Notes: generated from the letters alone by a model not told the origin. A stretch of DNA of 64,000 nucleotides from Rhodobacteraceae bacterium LMO-JJ12 (GCA_021555075.1 JAKGBX010000002.1:186001-250000), one strand, 5' to 3'. Counted from the first letter of the stretch, positions 16,991-26,533 are shown. Made by a program: numbers and translations.

Positions 16991-18028
16991 ATGTCTTTCA
17001 CCAAGCTTTCCGTGTCGGCGCTGACATTTGTCAGCGTGTTCGCCACCACCGCCGCCGCGCGTGACGAAATTCGCATTGTGGGGTCTTCCACCGTGTTCCC
17101 GTACACCCAGGCTGTTGCCGAACAATTTGCCAACAATACCGGCGCATCATCGCCGATCGTCGAATCCACCGGCACCGGTGGCGGCATGAAGATTTTCTGC
17201 GGCGGTATCGGCGAACAGCATCCCGACATCACCGGCGCGTCGCGTGCCATGAAGGCCTCGGAATACGAGCTTTGCCAACAGAACGGCGTGACTGAGATCT
17301 CGGAAGCTCTGATCGGTTTTGATGGCCTGTCGATGGCCGTGTCGCGCGCCAACGATTTTGATTGGAGCCTGAGCCTGGGTGAAGTCTATCTCGCGCTTGG
17401 CGCCCAGGTGCCGGTTGATGGTGCGTGGACAGACAACCCCTACAAGATGTGGAACGAGATCAACCCCGATCTGCCTGCGGTCGAGATTCTGGCATACGGC
17501 CCGCCGCCGACTTCTGGGACGCGTGACGCCTGGGTCGAATTGGCCATGCATGCCGGGTGTGAAGAGCTGGACTTTGTCAAGGATGGCGGTTTCGACGGTG
17601 ACTGGGTTGAAGAGAACTGCTCGCGTATGCGCGTGGACGGGCCGTTTGTTGAAGCCGGGGAGAACGACAATCTGATCGTTCAGCGCCTGAACGCCGATCC
17701 GAACGCTCTCGGCATTTTCGGCTACTCGTTCCTTTTTGAGAACCTCGACAACCTGAAGGGCGTGAAGATCGACGGCGTCGAGCCGGATATGAACACCATC
17801 GCCGACAAGTCCTATCCGGTGTCCCGCCCGCTCTACTTCTATGTCAAGAACGCCCATCGTGGTGTCATTGCCAACCTCGACGAGTTCATCGAGGAATACA
17901 TGTCGGATGATGCGCTGGAAGCTGGCGGCTATCTGTCCGAGCGTGGCCTGGTAGCGTTGGCTGACGCACGCCGCACCGAATTGCAAGATGCGGTTCTGAG
18001 CGGTGCGTCGATGACTGCCCCGAAGTGA
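16991..18028 (+). CDS. pstS: Phosphate ABC transporter substrate-binding protein
   Basis: Periplasmic phosphate receptor, 345 residues with a 23-residue signal peptide ending TAAARDE. The phosphate-binding loops IVGSSTVFPYTQAVAEQF (start of mature protein), STGTGGGMKIFCGG and PTSGTRDAW are clear. Two cysteine pairs could form disulfides, as is usual in the alphaproteobacterial form. It is the first gene of pstSCAB-phoU. A strong hairpin separates it from pstC and probably sets higher pstS expression. Confidence 0.95.
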   Translation: MSFTKLSVSALTFVSVFATTAAARDEIRIVGSSTVFPYTQAVAEQFANNTGASSPIVESTGTGGGMKIFCGGIGEQHPDITGASRAMKASEYELCQQNGVTEISEALIGFDGLSMAVSRANDFDWSLSLGEVYLALGAQVPVDGAWTDNPYKMWNEINPDLPAVEILAYGPPPTSGTRDAWVELAMHAGCEELDFVKDGGFDGDWVEENCSRMRVDGPFVEAGENDNLIVQRLNADPNALGIFGYSFLFENLDNLKGVKIDGVEPDMNTIADKSYPVSRPLYFYVKNAHRGVIANLDEFIEEYMSDDALEAGGYLSERGLVALADARRTELQDAVLSGASMTAPK

Positions 18029-18048
18029 GATCCCTACACGGATCCAAA

Positions 18049-18082
18049 GTCCGGGACGCGACGTGGCGTCCCGGACATTTTT
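18049..18082 (+). terminator. Hairpin between pstS and pstC (attenuator or mRNA stabiliser)
   Basis: An 11-bp perfect stem GTCCGGGACGC / GCGTCCCGGAC (18049-18059 and 18066-18076) with a 6-base loop is followed by ATTTTTC. It is 20 bases after the pstS stop. Partial termination or 3'-end protection here is the usual way binding-protein mRNA is kept in excess over permease mRNA. Confidence 0.8.
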
Positions 18083-18099
18083 CCTGAAAGAACGGGCCT

Positions 18100-19476
18100 A
18101 TGACAGCTTTTCCCTTTCTTCTGCTGATGCTGGCGGTGATCTCTGGCTATGTGATCAACCGACGTGCGGCGCGGCTGATCAGCGACAACGGCCGTAGGCT
18201 GCATTCGCTGACCTCTTATCACGGCGGGTTTTCTGCGCTGCTGATCCTTGTTCCGGTGCTGAGCTTGATTCTGTTCTGGCTGGTCATGCAGGGGGCGGTC
18301 ATCGACCGCGCCGTGATGAGCCATTTGCCGGACGGTGTTCTGGACGGCCTCGATTCCGGCGGTATTCAGCTTGTTCTGGCCGAGATCAAATCGATCTCGC
18401 GGGGGCAGATTTTTGGCACCCCGCAAGATTGGAAGATTGTCGCGGCAGACCATTATGTTGCCCTTTACGAGCGTTCGGGTTGGTTGCTGATTACTGTGGT
18501 GCTCGTTCTTTCGCTTGGCTTGCTGGGGTTTGCACGATCCCGCGTAACCGCCGATTTTCGGGCGCGTCAGGGTGTTGAGGGCATTGTTTCGGGGCTTATG
18601 ATCTTTTGTTCGACCGTTGCGATTTTCACGACAATCGGAATCATCGTTTCGCTGTCCTATGAAACGCTGCGCTTCCTCGATCGGGTTCCATTGACTGACT
18701 TCCTGTTCGGTATGAATTGGGAGCCGCAGATTCCGCTGCGCGAAGACCAGATTGCCGCCGAAGGTGCGTTTGGCTGGCTTCCTGTCATCCTTGGCACGAT
18801 CGTGATTACATTTGTTGCGCTGGTTGTGGCGGTTCCGGTCGGTTTGTTTTCCGCTATCTATCTCAACGAATTCGCGCCCAAACGGCTGCGTTCGTATGTG
18901 AAACCGGTGCTTGAGATCCTCGCCGGTGTTCCGACAGTTGTTTACGGCTTCTTTGCCATTCTGGTTGTGGCTCCGGCCATCCGAAGTCTTGGGCAGTCGA
19001 TCGGGCTGGATGTGGCGCCCAATACGGCGCTGGCGGCGGGGGGGGTCATGGGGATCATGTTGATCCCTTTTATTTCCTCGTTTGCGGATGACGCGCTTTC
19101 TGCGGTTCCGCAGTCTCTGAGAGATGGTGCGCTGGGGATTGGTGCGACGCGTGCGGAAATGATGACGACGGTTCTGTTTCCGGCGGCTCTGCCGGGGATT
19201 ATCGGTGGTGTTTTGTTGGCTGTCAGCCGGGCGATTGGCGAAACGATGATCGTGGTCATGGCCGCCGGTCTGATCGCCAGGATGACGATCAACCCGCTGG
19301 ACAGCGTTACCACGGTGACGGTTCAGATCGTAACCTTGCTGATTGGGGATACGTCGTTTGACAACCCCAAGACGTTGGCGGCTTTTGCCCTCGGCATGAT
19401 GCTGTTTCTCGTCACCCTGATGATCAACATTTTCGCGCTGCGCATCGTGCGCAAGTATCGCGAAGCATACGATTGA
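18100..19476 (+). CDS. pstC: Phosphate ABC transporter permease PstC
   Basis: Inner-membrane permease, 458 residues, longer than the 300-320 residues of E. coli PstC. An N-terminal extension of about 150 residues carries two extra helices, a form common in alphaproteobacteria. The ABC-2-like permease core begins near residue 210 (GTIVITFVALVVAVPVGLFSAIYLNEFAP). The EAA-loop motif appears as LRDGALGIGATRAEMMTTVLFPAALPGI. It is followed after a few bases by pstA. Confidence 0.94.
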   Translation: MTAFPFLLLMLAVISGYVINRRAARLISDNGRRLHSLTSYHGGFSALLILVPVLSLILFWLVMQGAVIDRAVMSHLPDGVLDGLDSGGIQLVLAEIKSISRGQIFGTPQDWKIVAADHYVALYERSGWLLITVVLVLSLGLLGFARSRVTADFRARQGVEGIVSGLMIFCSTVAIFTTIGIIVSLSYETLRFLDRVPLTDFLFGMNWEPQIPLREDQIAAEGAFGWLPVILGTIVITFVALVVAVPVGLFSAIYLNEFAPKRLRSYVKPVLEILAGVPTVVYGFFAILVVAPAIRSLGQSIGLDVAPNTALAAGGVMGIMLIPFISSFADDALSAVPQSLRDGALGIGATRAEMMTTVLFPAALPGIIGGVLLAVSRAIGETMIVVMAAGLIARMTINPLDSVTTVTVQIVTLLIGDTSFDNPKTLAAFALGMMLFLVTLMINIFALRIVRKYREAYD

Positions 19477-19486
19477 GGCTTTGGAC

Positions 19487-20788
19487 ATGAGCGATATAAC
19501 GAACGCAGCGGGTTTTGCGCGAAAGCCCACCTCGACAGAGCTTGTGGCGGCCTCGCTTGGGCGGCGGCGGCGCAAGCAGACGCGCCTGAAGTGGATCGGA
19601 ATCAGCGCCATTTCCGTCGCGTTTCTGATGCTCTTTATTCTCGTGGCATCTCTTGTGTCGAGCGGGTGGCAGGCCTTTACCCAAACCCATGTGACACTTG
19701 AGGTCTATGTCGACCCTGAAGAGATCCCGGCGGCGCGTTTGCCGCGCGGAGGGTTTGACGACGCGCTCGCGGCTTCGCTTGGGCGGATGTTGCCGGGCGT
19801 GCAGATGGATGACCGGGCGACCGCCCGTGCCGTCGAAGGGCTCTTGTCGAATGGCGCACAATTCGAGCTGCGTGACAGGGTCGTGGCCGACCCCGGGCTG
19901 ATCGGGCAGACCATCACCATGAAAGTGCCGGTGTCCGATCCCTATGATCAGTTGAACAAGGGGCTGATCGAGCGCGACACGCAGGAAGTGAACCGACGCG
20001 TCAAGGACAATGAGATCGCTTGGTTCGACGCGTTGGCCGAGCAGGGCGCCATTTCGAAGCCATTCAACTGGGCGCTGTTTACCCATGCGGATTCACGCTT
20101 TCCCGAATTGGCGGGTCTCAAGGGTGCGTTGGTCGGTTCGTTCTGGGCGTTGCTGATCTGTTTTCTGATTTCGTTTCCGCTTGGGATCGGGTCGGCGATC
20201 TATCTTGAGGAATTCGCGCCCAAAAACAAGCTGAGCGACTTTATCGAGGTCAATATCAACAATCTGGCTGCTGTGCCGTCGGTGGTCTTTGGTTTGCTGG
20301 CTCTGGCTGTTTTCATCGGCTGGTTCGGGATGCCCCGCTCGGCGCCATTTGTTGGCGGTCTGACATTGGCGTTGATGACGATGCCGACCATCATCATCGC
20401 GACGCGTGCGGCGCTCAAGGCGGTGCCGCCATCTATCCGCGAGGCGGCGCTCGGGTTGGGGGCGTCACGTCAACAGGTCGTGTTTCAGCATGTCTTGCCG
20501 CTTGCCATGCCAGGCATTCTGACCGGCACCATCATTGGCCTTGCGCAAGCGCTTGGCGAGACGGCGCCGCTGCTGCTTATCGGCATGAACGCCTTTATTA
20601 CTTCGGCGGCCAGCAGCCCGTTTGACAGCTCGACCGCGCTGCCGACCCAGATTTTCATCTGGGCAGACAGCCCCGAGCGCGGCTTTGTCTCGCGGACATC
20701 GGCGGCAATTCTGGTGCTGCTCGGCTTTCTTGTGATGATGAACGCCATTGCGATCTATCTGCGGCAAAAATTCGAGCGAAAATGGTAA
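19487..20788 (+). CDS. pstA: Phosphate ABC transporter permease PstA
   Basis: Second permease subunit, 433 residues, with an N-terminal extension containing a periplasmic segment of about 180 residues between helix 1 (about 38-58) and the core. The core has IYLEEFAP and the EAA loop [31 protein letters not shown] 19487 is used; a TTG two codons earlier is possible but unnecessary, as GAGG precedes the ATG at nine bases. Coupled to pstC. Confidence 0.94.
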   Translation: MSDITNAAGFARKPTSTELVAASLGRRRRKQTRLKWIGISAISVAFLMLFILVASLVSSGWQAFTQTHVTLEVYVDPEEIPAARLPRGGFDDALAASLGRMLPGVQMDDRATARAVEGLLSNGAQFELRDRVVADPGLIGQTITMKVPVSDPYDQLNKGLIERDTQEVNRRVKDNEIAWFDALAEQGAISKPFNWALFTHADSRFPELAGLKGALVGSFWALLICFLISFPLGIGSAIYLEEFAPKNKLSDFIEVNINNLAAVPSVVFGLLALAVFIGWFGMPRSAPFVGGLTLALMTMPTIIIATRAALKAVPPSIREAALGLGASRQQVVFQHVLPLAMPGILTGTIIGLAQALGETAPLLLIGMNAFITSAASSPFDSSTALPTQIFIWADSPERGFVSRTSAAILVLLGFLVMMNAIAIYLRQKFERKW

Positions 20789-20813
20789 GCGCCGAGAAAC
20801 AAGGGACAAAACC

Positions 20814-21611
20814 ATGAACGACATGAGAAAGATCGAGCTGGCCGAAATGACAAATGAACCCAAAATTACCGCAAGAAACGTTAACGTCCACTATGGCGAC
20901 ACGCATGCGCTGAAGGATGTGGATGTCGATATTGCCGAAAAAACCGTGACCGCCTTCATCGGGCCGTCGGGCTGTGGGAAATCGACGTTCCTGCGCTGTC
21001 TCAACCGGATGAATGATACGATCGACATCTGCCGCGTAACGGGCAAGATCGAGATGGGTGGCAGGGATATCTATCACAAGTCCATCGATCCGGTGCAATT
21101 GCGCGCGCAGGTCGGAATGGTGTTTCAGAAGCCAAACCCTTTCCCCAAGTCGATCTATGACAACATCGCCTATGGTCCGCGTATTCACGGGCTGGCCAGG
21201 TCGAAAGCCGAGCTTGACGAGATCGTCGAGATGTCGCTGCGGCGCGGTGCGATCTGGAATGAGGTCAAGGACCGGCTTGACCAACCGGGCACGGGGCTGT
21301 CGGGGGGACAACAACAGCGCCTATGCATTGCCCGCGCCGTGGCCACCCAACCCGAGGTGCTGTTGATGGATGAGCCGTGTTCGGCGCTTGACCCGATTGC
21401 GACCGCACAGGTCGAGGAGCTTATCGACGAGTTGCGCCGCGATTATTCGGTGGTGATTGTAACCCACTCGATGCAGCAGGCCGCGCGGGTCAGCCAGAAA
21501 ACGGCGTTCTTCCATCTGGGTCATCTCGTTGAATTCAACGACACAGACCAGATTTTTACCAACCCGCAAGACAGCCGGACGGAAAGCTACATCACCGGCA
21601 AGATCGGATAA
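20814..21611 (+). CDS. pstB: Phosphate ABC transporter ATP-binding protein
   Basis: ATPase of the phosphate importer, 265 residues. Walker [21 protein letters not shown]-loop [17 protein letters not shown], signature [14 protein letters not shown], Walker [13 protein letters not shown] and switch [10 protein letters not shown] are all present and diagnostic of PstB. ATG 20814 has AAGGGA upstream; frames further upstream read into the end of pstA. Confidence 0.96.
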   Translation: MNDMRKIELAEMTNEPKITARNVNVHYGDTHALKDVDVDIAEKTVTAFIGPSGCGKSTFLRCLNRMNDTIDICRVTGKIEMGGRDIYHKSIDPVQLRAQVGMVFQKPNPFPKSIYDNIAYGPRIHGLARSKAELDEIVEMSLRRGAIWNEVKDRLDQPGTGLSGGQQQRLCIARAVATQPEVLLMDEPCSALDPIATAQVEELIDELRRDYSVVIVTHSMQQAARVSQKTAFFHLGHLVEFNDTDQIFTNPQDSRTESYITGKIG

Positions 21612-21621
21612 GGAAAAAGCT

Positions 21622-22338
21622 ATGAACGACAAACATATCGTGTCCTCGTTCGATCGGGATCTCGAAGGTATTCAGGCCAGCGTTGTGAAAATGGGCGGGC
21701 TTGTGGAAGAGGCGCTGTCGCAGGCGGCCACCGCTTTGAAGCGCGGAGATGCGGAGTTGGCGCAGAAGGTTCGTGCCGGTGATCGGGTGATCGACGGGCT
21801 TGACCTTGCGCTCAAGTCGGATGCCGCACGGTTGCTGGCGCTTCGTTCGCCTACGGCGGGGGATCTTCGCACGGTCCTCAGCGTGATGGAAATCAGCTCG
21901 CATCTGGAACGCTGTGGCGATTATGCAAAGAACATCGCCAAGCGCACGATCGCGATGTCGGGCAGCGGCGAAATCAGCGGCTCGTTTGCGGCGCTTGGGC
22001 AGATGTCCAAGTTTGTCGAGACGATGATCAGGGATGTATTGGACGCCTACATCCAGCGCGATGCGGCAAAAGCCAATGAGATCATCGAGCGGGATATGGA
22101 AGCCGATCAGATGTATAACACGCTGTTTCGCTCCCTGTTGACCCATATGATGGAAGATCACCGCAACATCGCAATCGGTATGCATTTGCATTTTATCGCC
22201 AAGAACATCGAGCGTGTTGGGGATCATGCGACGGGCATTGCCGAGCAGGTCATTTACCTGGTGACTGGTGAGATGCCTGATGACGATCGCCCGAAGCAGG
22301 ATCGCACGTCTTTGGATTTTCACGAAAGCGATGATTGA
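21622..22338 (+). CDS. phoU: Phosphate signalling protein PhoU
   Basis: Cytoplasmic two-repeat helical-bundle protein of 238 residues that relays transporter status to the PhoR kinase and so damps the Pho regulon. The repeat signature appears at ERCGDYAKNIAKR (about 91-103) and again as ERVGDHATGIAEQ (about 197-209). These are the E-x3-D metal-binding motifs. The start ATG 21622 has AAGGA at eight bases. phoB, normally next in alphaproteobacteria, does not follow; the convergent CPBP gene begins 15 bases later. Confidence 0.95.
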   Translation: MNDKHIVSSFDRDLEGIQASVVKMGGLVEEALSQAATALKRGDAELAQKVRAGDRVIDGLDLALKSDAARLLALRSPTAGDLRTVLSVMEISSHLERCGDYAKNIAKRTIAMSGSGEISGSFAALGQMSKFVETMIRDVLDAYIQRDAAKANEIIERDMEADQMYNTLFRSLLTHMMEDHRNIAIGMHLHFIAKNIERVGDHATGIAEQVIYLVTGEMPDDDRPKQDRTSLDFHESDD

Positions 22339-22352
22339 GGCTGACCCGGCAG

Positions 22353-23255
22353 CTAGCGTTTGATCGCCAGTCGGGCGGCGAGCCAGGTGAGGCCCAGCAG
22401 CATCAGTTCGCCGGGTAGCCCGGTGGCCAGAAGGCTGTCGGGCGCCGCGAATGAATGCGGGGCGGGGGCGTAGAGCACCAGCGCAAGGCCGCTGTCGGGT
22501 GCCGATCTTTCGGCGAAGAACAGGAAGGCGTAGGCGTTGTTGGCCAGGTGCAGCGCGATGGCGGGGCCGAGCGTGCCGGCGCGCGCGGTGAGATCGGACG
22601 CGGCAAGGCCGAAGCAGAAGGCCCAGACGATATAGGCGGCATTCTCGATCCCCGGCGCGGCGCCGCTCCAATGTGCCAGCGCGAAGGCGATGTTGGGCAG
22701 GATAAGCCAGGCCGCCGGGTGGGGGATCAGAACCGCGATGCGCTGTTGCAGGTAGCCACGATAAAACAGCTCTTCGGTGCCGGTCTGAATCAGCAGGGCG
22801 ATAAGTGCGGGGGCGAGCAACATGAGCCAGCCGTCAAGCGGGCGCAGTGTTGCGCCGTCGGGAAGGGCGAAGCCGCCCAAGAACGCTTCGGTGGCCAGAA
22901 AAAGCAGCGCGACATAGATCAGGGTTGCGCGAAATTGCGGCGCGAAGAGATGTGTCGGGCCGATCAGGCTAAGCAGGTTGCGGCCATGCGCGTAACGCAT
23001 CACCAGGGCAATGCAGACCCCAAGCCAGCCGAAGATGGCGAGATTGATCAACAGGCCGAGTGGCGTATCGCCGTATTGCACCGTTTTGGCGAAGGCCGGT
23101 GCGAAGGACTGAAGCGACAGCAACACAAGCTGTTGGCCCAATTCAAACAGGCTTTCGATGATGATGAAGCCGAGGATGACAGGCCGCAGGCCGGGTGTGC
23201 CGAGGGCCGGGGCGATAAACCGATCATGCGCGGCGTAGCGCGACGGGCGGCTCAT
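22353..23255 (-). CDS. CPBP-family intramembrane metalloprotease (second of a tandem pair)
   Basis: A 300-residue membrane protein with about eight helices and the three CPBP/Abi motifs. These are TEELFYRGYLQ (EExxxR, about 173-183), FALAHW (about 204-209) and LHLANNAYAF (about 250-259). These glutamates and histidines form the putative metalloprotease site of the Rce1/CAAX-protease-like family. Bacterial members process membrane peptides or give bacteriocin self-immunity. It overlaps the stop of its paralogue by four bases. Confidence 0.85.
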   Translation of the reverse strand: MSRPSRYAAHDRFIAPALGTPGLRPVILGFIIIESLFELGQQLVLLSLQSFAPAFAKTVQYGDTPLGLLINLAIFGWLGVCIALVMRYAHGRNLLSLIGPTHLFAPQFRATLIYVALLFLATEAFLGGFALPDGATLRPLDGWLMLLAPALIALLIQTGTEELFYRGYLQQRIAVLIPHPAAWLILPNIAFALAHWSGAAPGIENAAYIVWAFCFGLAASDLTARAGTLGPAIALHLANNAYAFLFFAERSAPDSGLALVLYAPAPHSFAAPDSLLATGLPGELMLLGLTWLAARLAIKR

Positions 23256-24139
23256 CGGATGATGGCCAACCGCGCGGCGAGCCAGGCGCAGAGCAACATC
23301 AGCATGTCATAGGGCACCCAGGTTGCGCGGGTGGAAATGTCATCGGGTGAGAATGGGTAGAGTTGCAGAGCAAGGCCAAAGTTATGGCCCTGTGGTGCGG
23401 TGATCAGAAGAGCGCTGATATTGATCGCGAAATGCAGCGCTAGGGCCGGTCCCAGGGTGCCGGAGCGCGCGGTGAGATCGGCGGCAGCCAGGCCAAAAAC
23501 GAAGGCCGAAGCCACGTAGAAGGGTGCATTGGCGCCTGCGATTTCGGGGTCATAATGCATCAGGGCGAAGACCAGCGCAGGCAGGCCGATCCATACCAGC
23601 GGGTGGGGAAAGCGCGCCGCGAGTTGGCTTTGCAGATAGCCGCGAAAGGCCAGTTCCTCGGCGCTGATCTGAAGAAACACCAGCGGCAGCGACAAGGGCA
23701 GAAGTGCGAGCCATCGCAAGGGGGGAAGGCCGGGGCTTGTCGCCATGTTTTCCGGTTCGGGCAGAATCCAAAGCAGCGTGGCGAGGGCGCAGAGTGCGAC
23801 GCTGACGCGCAGAAAGTCGAGCAGGGCCTTGCGCGGCGGACCGATCAGCGTGCGAAGTTGGCGGTGGTGAAGTTGGTTGGTGACCAGCATCAGTGACAGG
23901 GTGAGCAGGCCGAAATAACCCAGGATCACGAACATGCCGCGCGGGGTGGAGCCTTTGTCGATCTCGGCGGCGAGTTGGGGCCATTCCGATTTCGTGACCA
24001 GTTCCGCGAGCAGATTGAAATAGGAATAGCCCATCGCCAGAAAGCAGGCGACGATGATCACGAGGCCAAGTGCCAGCCGCCAAAGCTGGGCTGAGGGGCG
24101 GGCCGGTGCCACCAGGTATTCATGGGCATTGTAGTGCAT
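23252..24139 (-). CDS. CPBP-family intramembrane metalloprotease (first of a tandem pair)
   Basis: A 295-residue paralogue of the downstream gene. Motifs are AEELAFRGYLQ, FALMHYD and LHFAINISALL. Both proteins share the N-terminal layout (a short polar leader with APA/P, then VIIVACFLAMGYSYFNLLAEL or its equivalent) and the C-terminal ending LAARLAI(K/I)R, so they arose by tandem duplication. There is no bacteriocin-like gene next to them. The substrate is unknown. Confidence 0.85.
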   Translation of the reverse strand: MHYNAHEYLVAPARPSAQLWRLALGLVIIVACFLAMGYSYFNLLAELVTKSEWPQLAAEIDKGSTPRGMFVILGYFGLLTLSLMLVTNQLHHRQLRTLIGPPRKALLDFLRVSVALCALATLLWILPEPENMATSPGLPPLRWLALLPLSLPLVFLQISAEELAFRGYLQSQLAARFPHPLVWIGLPALVFALMHYDPEIAGANAPFYVASAFVFGLAAADLTARSGTLGPALALHFAINISALLITAPQGHNFGLALQLYPFSPDDISTRATWVPYDMLMLLCAWLAARLAIIR

Positions 24140-24488
24140 GGCTTTCCTTTAGAGCAGTTCGCGTTTGATTTGAAACTAAAGACGCGGCGTGGACATCCGA
24201 GCCAGGCAATAGCGGTGATTGCGACACGGGACGTGGCGCTGGGCGTGCAGGCCGGGGCGCACAAGGTTGGATAGCGCGGAGGGTGCGACGATTGAGTGGT
24301 TATCAATTGCTGAGGTGGGCACAAGGGGCATCGCAGGGACGCTCCGCGGGGGATATTTGGGGTCAGAGGCAGCGCAAAAGGCCTCTAACACACTGGGAAA
24401 CGATGTGTTTCCAAGCTTTAGCGGGCCTTGTGTGGCAAGGTGGCTTTGCCGTATGTCTGTTGCGGTGGTGGCGGACGGGAGGTCGGCG
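24140..24488. other. Intergenic region with GGATATTT element
   Basis: There is no supportable gene in this 349-base stretch; the frame open across it encodes a non-conserved leader in front of the lipoprotein. It contains the GGATATTT element at 24331-24369. Promoters for the CPBP pair (left) and the lipoprotein (right) must lie here, but I cannot identify them. Confidence 0.55.
24331..24369 (+). repeat. GGATATTT intergenic element, copy B
   Basis: GCTCCGCGGGGGATATTT (24341-24358) followed by GGGGTCAGAGG matches 10528-10554 with few mismatches. It is in the same orientation as copy A relative to the plus strand. Confidence 0.6.
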
Positions 24489-25217
24489 ATGATCAACAAG
24501 CGCGAAACGGGGGTGTCGCATCGTGCGTTGGGGCCTGTCATGGCGCTTGGGCTGATGATGGCGCTTTCGGGATGTTTGGGGGAAGGCGCGGGCGGTGAGT
24601 TCGGGTTTTTCTCGGACAAGACCGTAAGCCAAGCGGCGGGCGGCGCGGGGAGTGCGCGCGCAAAGCCGCAAAAGCCGAAGGTCACGCCGCTTAGGCAGGC
24701 GGAATTGGCCGGTGGCAAAGTGGTGGTGCAGGGGCCGCGGGGCTATTGCGTCGATCCGGCGACGTTGCGCCGGGGCTTTGCCGGTGGGTTCGCTCTGATT
24801 GCGTCCTGCAACAGCCTGACGGGCGAGTTTTCGGGGGCGGATGTGGAACCCGTGGTGATGACCGTGCAGGTGCAATCGGGGTTGGCGCGCAAGGAGGCGC
24901 CGACGGCCTCGGCGATGGCAAGTGCGCTGGCACCGGAGCGAGCGTTGGAGCGGGTGGATGGCGATGCGCTGTCGCTGGTGCATATGGCGGGGGGCGGCGA
25001 CAAGGGGCTGCCGACAAGCGATCCGAAATACTGGCGTGGTGCGATGGTGATCAACGGCTATCTTGTCGGGTTGGCGGTCTATGCGCCCAAGGGCAGCGCG
25101 TTGGCAGGCAAAGGCGGCAAGCGGTTGATCGTGGATCTGGCCGAAAACCTGCGCGAGGCGAGTCCGACAAAGATGTATTTGCCCCCGGAGAAGGCGACGC
25201 GACCGGTCAAACAGTGA
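24489..25217 (+). CDS. Lipoprotein, unknown function
   Basis: From ATG 24489 (GGGAGG seven bases upstream) the 242-residue product has a lipoprotein signal with Cys29 in MALSGC. The mature region starts with a Gly/Ala-rich linker. A conserved-looking domain then runs from VVVQGPRGYCVDPATLRR through FALIASCNSLTG to VINGYLVGLAVYAPKGS. Two cysteines (GYCVD, ASCNS) could be disulfide bonded in the periplasm. I do not recognise a named family, though similar proteins occur in Rhodobacteraceae. The frame extends 90 codons upstream, but that part looks non-coding. Confidence 0.75.
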   Translation: MINKRETGVSHRALGPVMALGLMMALSGCLGEGAGGEFGFFSDKTVSQAAGGAGSARAKPQKPKVTPLRQAELAGGKVVVQGPRGYCVDPATLRRGFAGGFALIASCNSLTGEFSGADVEPVVMTVQVQSGLARKEAPTASAMASALAPERALERVDGDALSLVHMAGGGDKGLPTSDPKYWRGAMVINGYLVGLAVYAPKGSALAGKGGKRLIVDLAENLREASPTKMYLPPEKATRPVKQ

Positions 25218-25354
25218 ATGCGCGGGGCAAATTTGCGGATGCCGTACCAATTGTTTCTATTTTTTAGCCAATCAGAGCTTTTCGTTAATTCTGTTTCCGG
25301 TAAGACTGGGCCGGGGAACAAACAGTAACAGTATGGGGCGAGTGCCGGACGAAA

Positions 25355-26125
25355 ATGGCGAAGACAGCGGGTGTCATACGGGAACTGATTTATCAGGCGA
25401 CGCTCAGGCGGTGGTCGCGCGCGGCGCGTAATGCGGCCAAGGCCGATCTGGTGCAATTGCGGGCCGAGCGACAGAAGGCGCGGCGGCTGAAGGCGCATCT
25501 CGACAAGCTGATCCATATTTCGGAAAGCCGTCTTGCCCTGCCGATGATCGGGTCGAGCGCATTCGCAAAACCGTTTGACGCCGACTGGGACTGGCGCCCT
25601 GAGCTGTGGCGCGGGCCGCTGCCGGTGCCGGGTATGAGCTCGGCGGCTAACAAGAGCATGCTGGGCCGGGAGGTGACGCTGTTTCATGATTGCCAGCGTT
25701 CGGAACTGACCCTGCGCCAGGTACGCAACCTGCGCGAGGTCGATCTGGCACCCTATGGGTTGCGAATGGACGTGTTCAACTTTGACGGCTCGTTCCTGTC
25801 TCTGGTGGTGGATCTGCCCGAGGAGTCGGTGCACGGGTTGAAGAAGCGACACCTTCTGCGGATCGACACGATCGTTGAGATGGAAAAGCCGCTGGAGATC
25901 TTTGCCCGTCTGAACATCAAGAACGGACCCAACACCGAACAGATCGTGCGCGAGCTGCCGCTGGGGGCGGAGGAGGTGATGGTGGAATTCGACCTCGCTT
26001 ATTCCAAACTGAACGAGAAACGGGTCGAGAAGATGTGGCTTGATCTGATTTTCGAGGGGCCGCAGATGAACCAAGTCACGCTGCGAGATCTGACCTTCAG
26101 CCGCCGCCCCAGGGCCGAGCTTTAG
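25355..26125 (+). CDS. Conserved Rhodobacteraceae protein (DUF6478-like)
   Basis: A soluble 256-residue protein with no signal peptide. The N-terminus is a basic helical region (about 10-50, rich in Arg, Ala and Lys, coiled-coil-like). A beta-rich domain follows, containing FHDCQRSELTLRQVRNLREVDLAPYGLRMDVF and FDGSFLSLVVDLPEE. I associate it tentatively with the DUF6478 family. The following gene begins 28 bases downstream in the same direction and may be its partner. Function unknown. Confidence 0.7.
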   Translation: MAKTAGVIRELIYQATLRRWSRAARNAAKADLVQLRAERQKARRLKAHLDKLIHISESRLALPMIGSSAFAKPFDADWDWRPELWRGPLPVPGMSSAANKSMLGREVTLFHDCQRSELTLRQVRNLREVDLAPYGLRMDVFNFDGSFLSLVVDLPEESVHGLKKRHLLRIDTIVEMEKPLEIFARLNIKNGPNTEQIVRELPLGAEEVMVEFDLAYSKLNEKRVEKMWLDLIFEGPQMNQVTLRDLTFSRRPRAEL

Positions 26126-26152
26126 GGTGGCGGGAATTCGACGGAGAGTAAA

Positions 26153-26533
26153 ATGAGCGATTTGACGGTCACCGGAACGCGAATGAAGGAAGGCGTGTGG
26201 GAGGCGATTCTGCGCCGGGAGGGAGAAGACGGGTTTGCCGATCTGCCCAAGGTCGAGGTGACGTTGGACAATCTTCAGGTTGCGGGTGTTGTGGTGAGCC
26301 CGGATCAGGAGGGCGGCTATGTGTTGCGCGTGCCGGTACCCAAGGAAGCGATAAGCGACGGCATCCAGACCTTTCTGGTGAAAGACGCAAACACCGGTGA
26401 GAAGCTGGAAAGCTTTGCCGTGGTGGCGGGGGAAGCTCTTGAGGATGATGTGCGTGCCGAGATCGGATTGTTGCGTGCCGAGCTTGATATGCTCAAGCGG
26501 GCGTTTAGGCGTCATTGTCTGGAGACGATGTGA
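26153..26533 (+). CDS. Small conserved hypothetical protein
   Basis: A 126-residue protein. A beta-sandwich-like first half contains WEAILRREGEDGFADLPKVEVTLDNLQVAGVVV. A C-terminal helix (about 95-126, RAEIGLLRAELDMLKRAFRRHC) looks like a coiled coil ending near a cysteine. AGAG and GGAG signals precede the ATG. It follows the DUF6478-like gene by 28 bases, suggesting one operon. I do not recognise the family. Confidence 0.65.
   Translation: MSDLTVTGTRMKEGVWEAILRREGEDGFADLPKVEVTLDNLQVAGVVVSPDQEGGYVLRVPVPKEAISDGIQTFLVKDANTGEKLESFAVVAGEALEDDVRAEIGLLRAELDMLKRAFRRHCLETM

Noticed and set aside
18034-19611. A 525-codon minus-strand open frame over pstC
   Set aside because: The opposite strand encodes unmistakable PstC; the antisense product is an Arg/His/Gln-rich composition artefact of high G+C.
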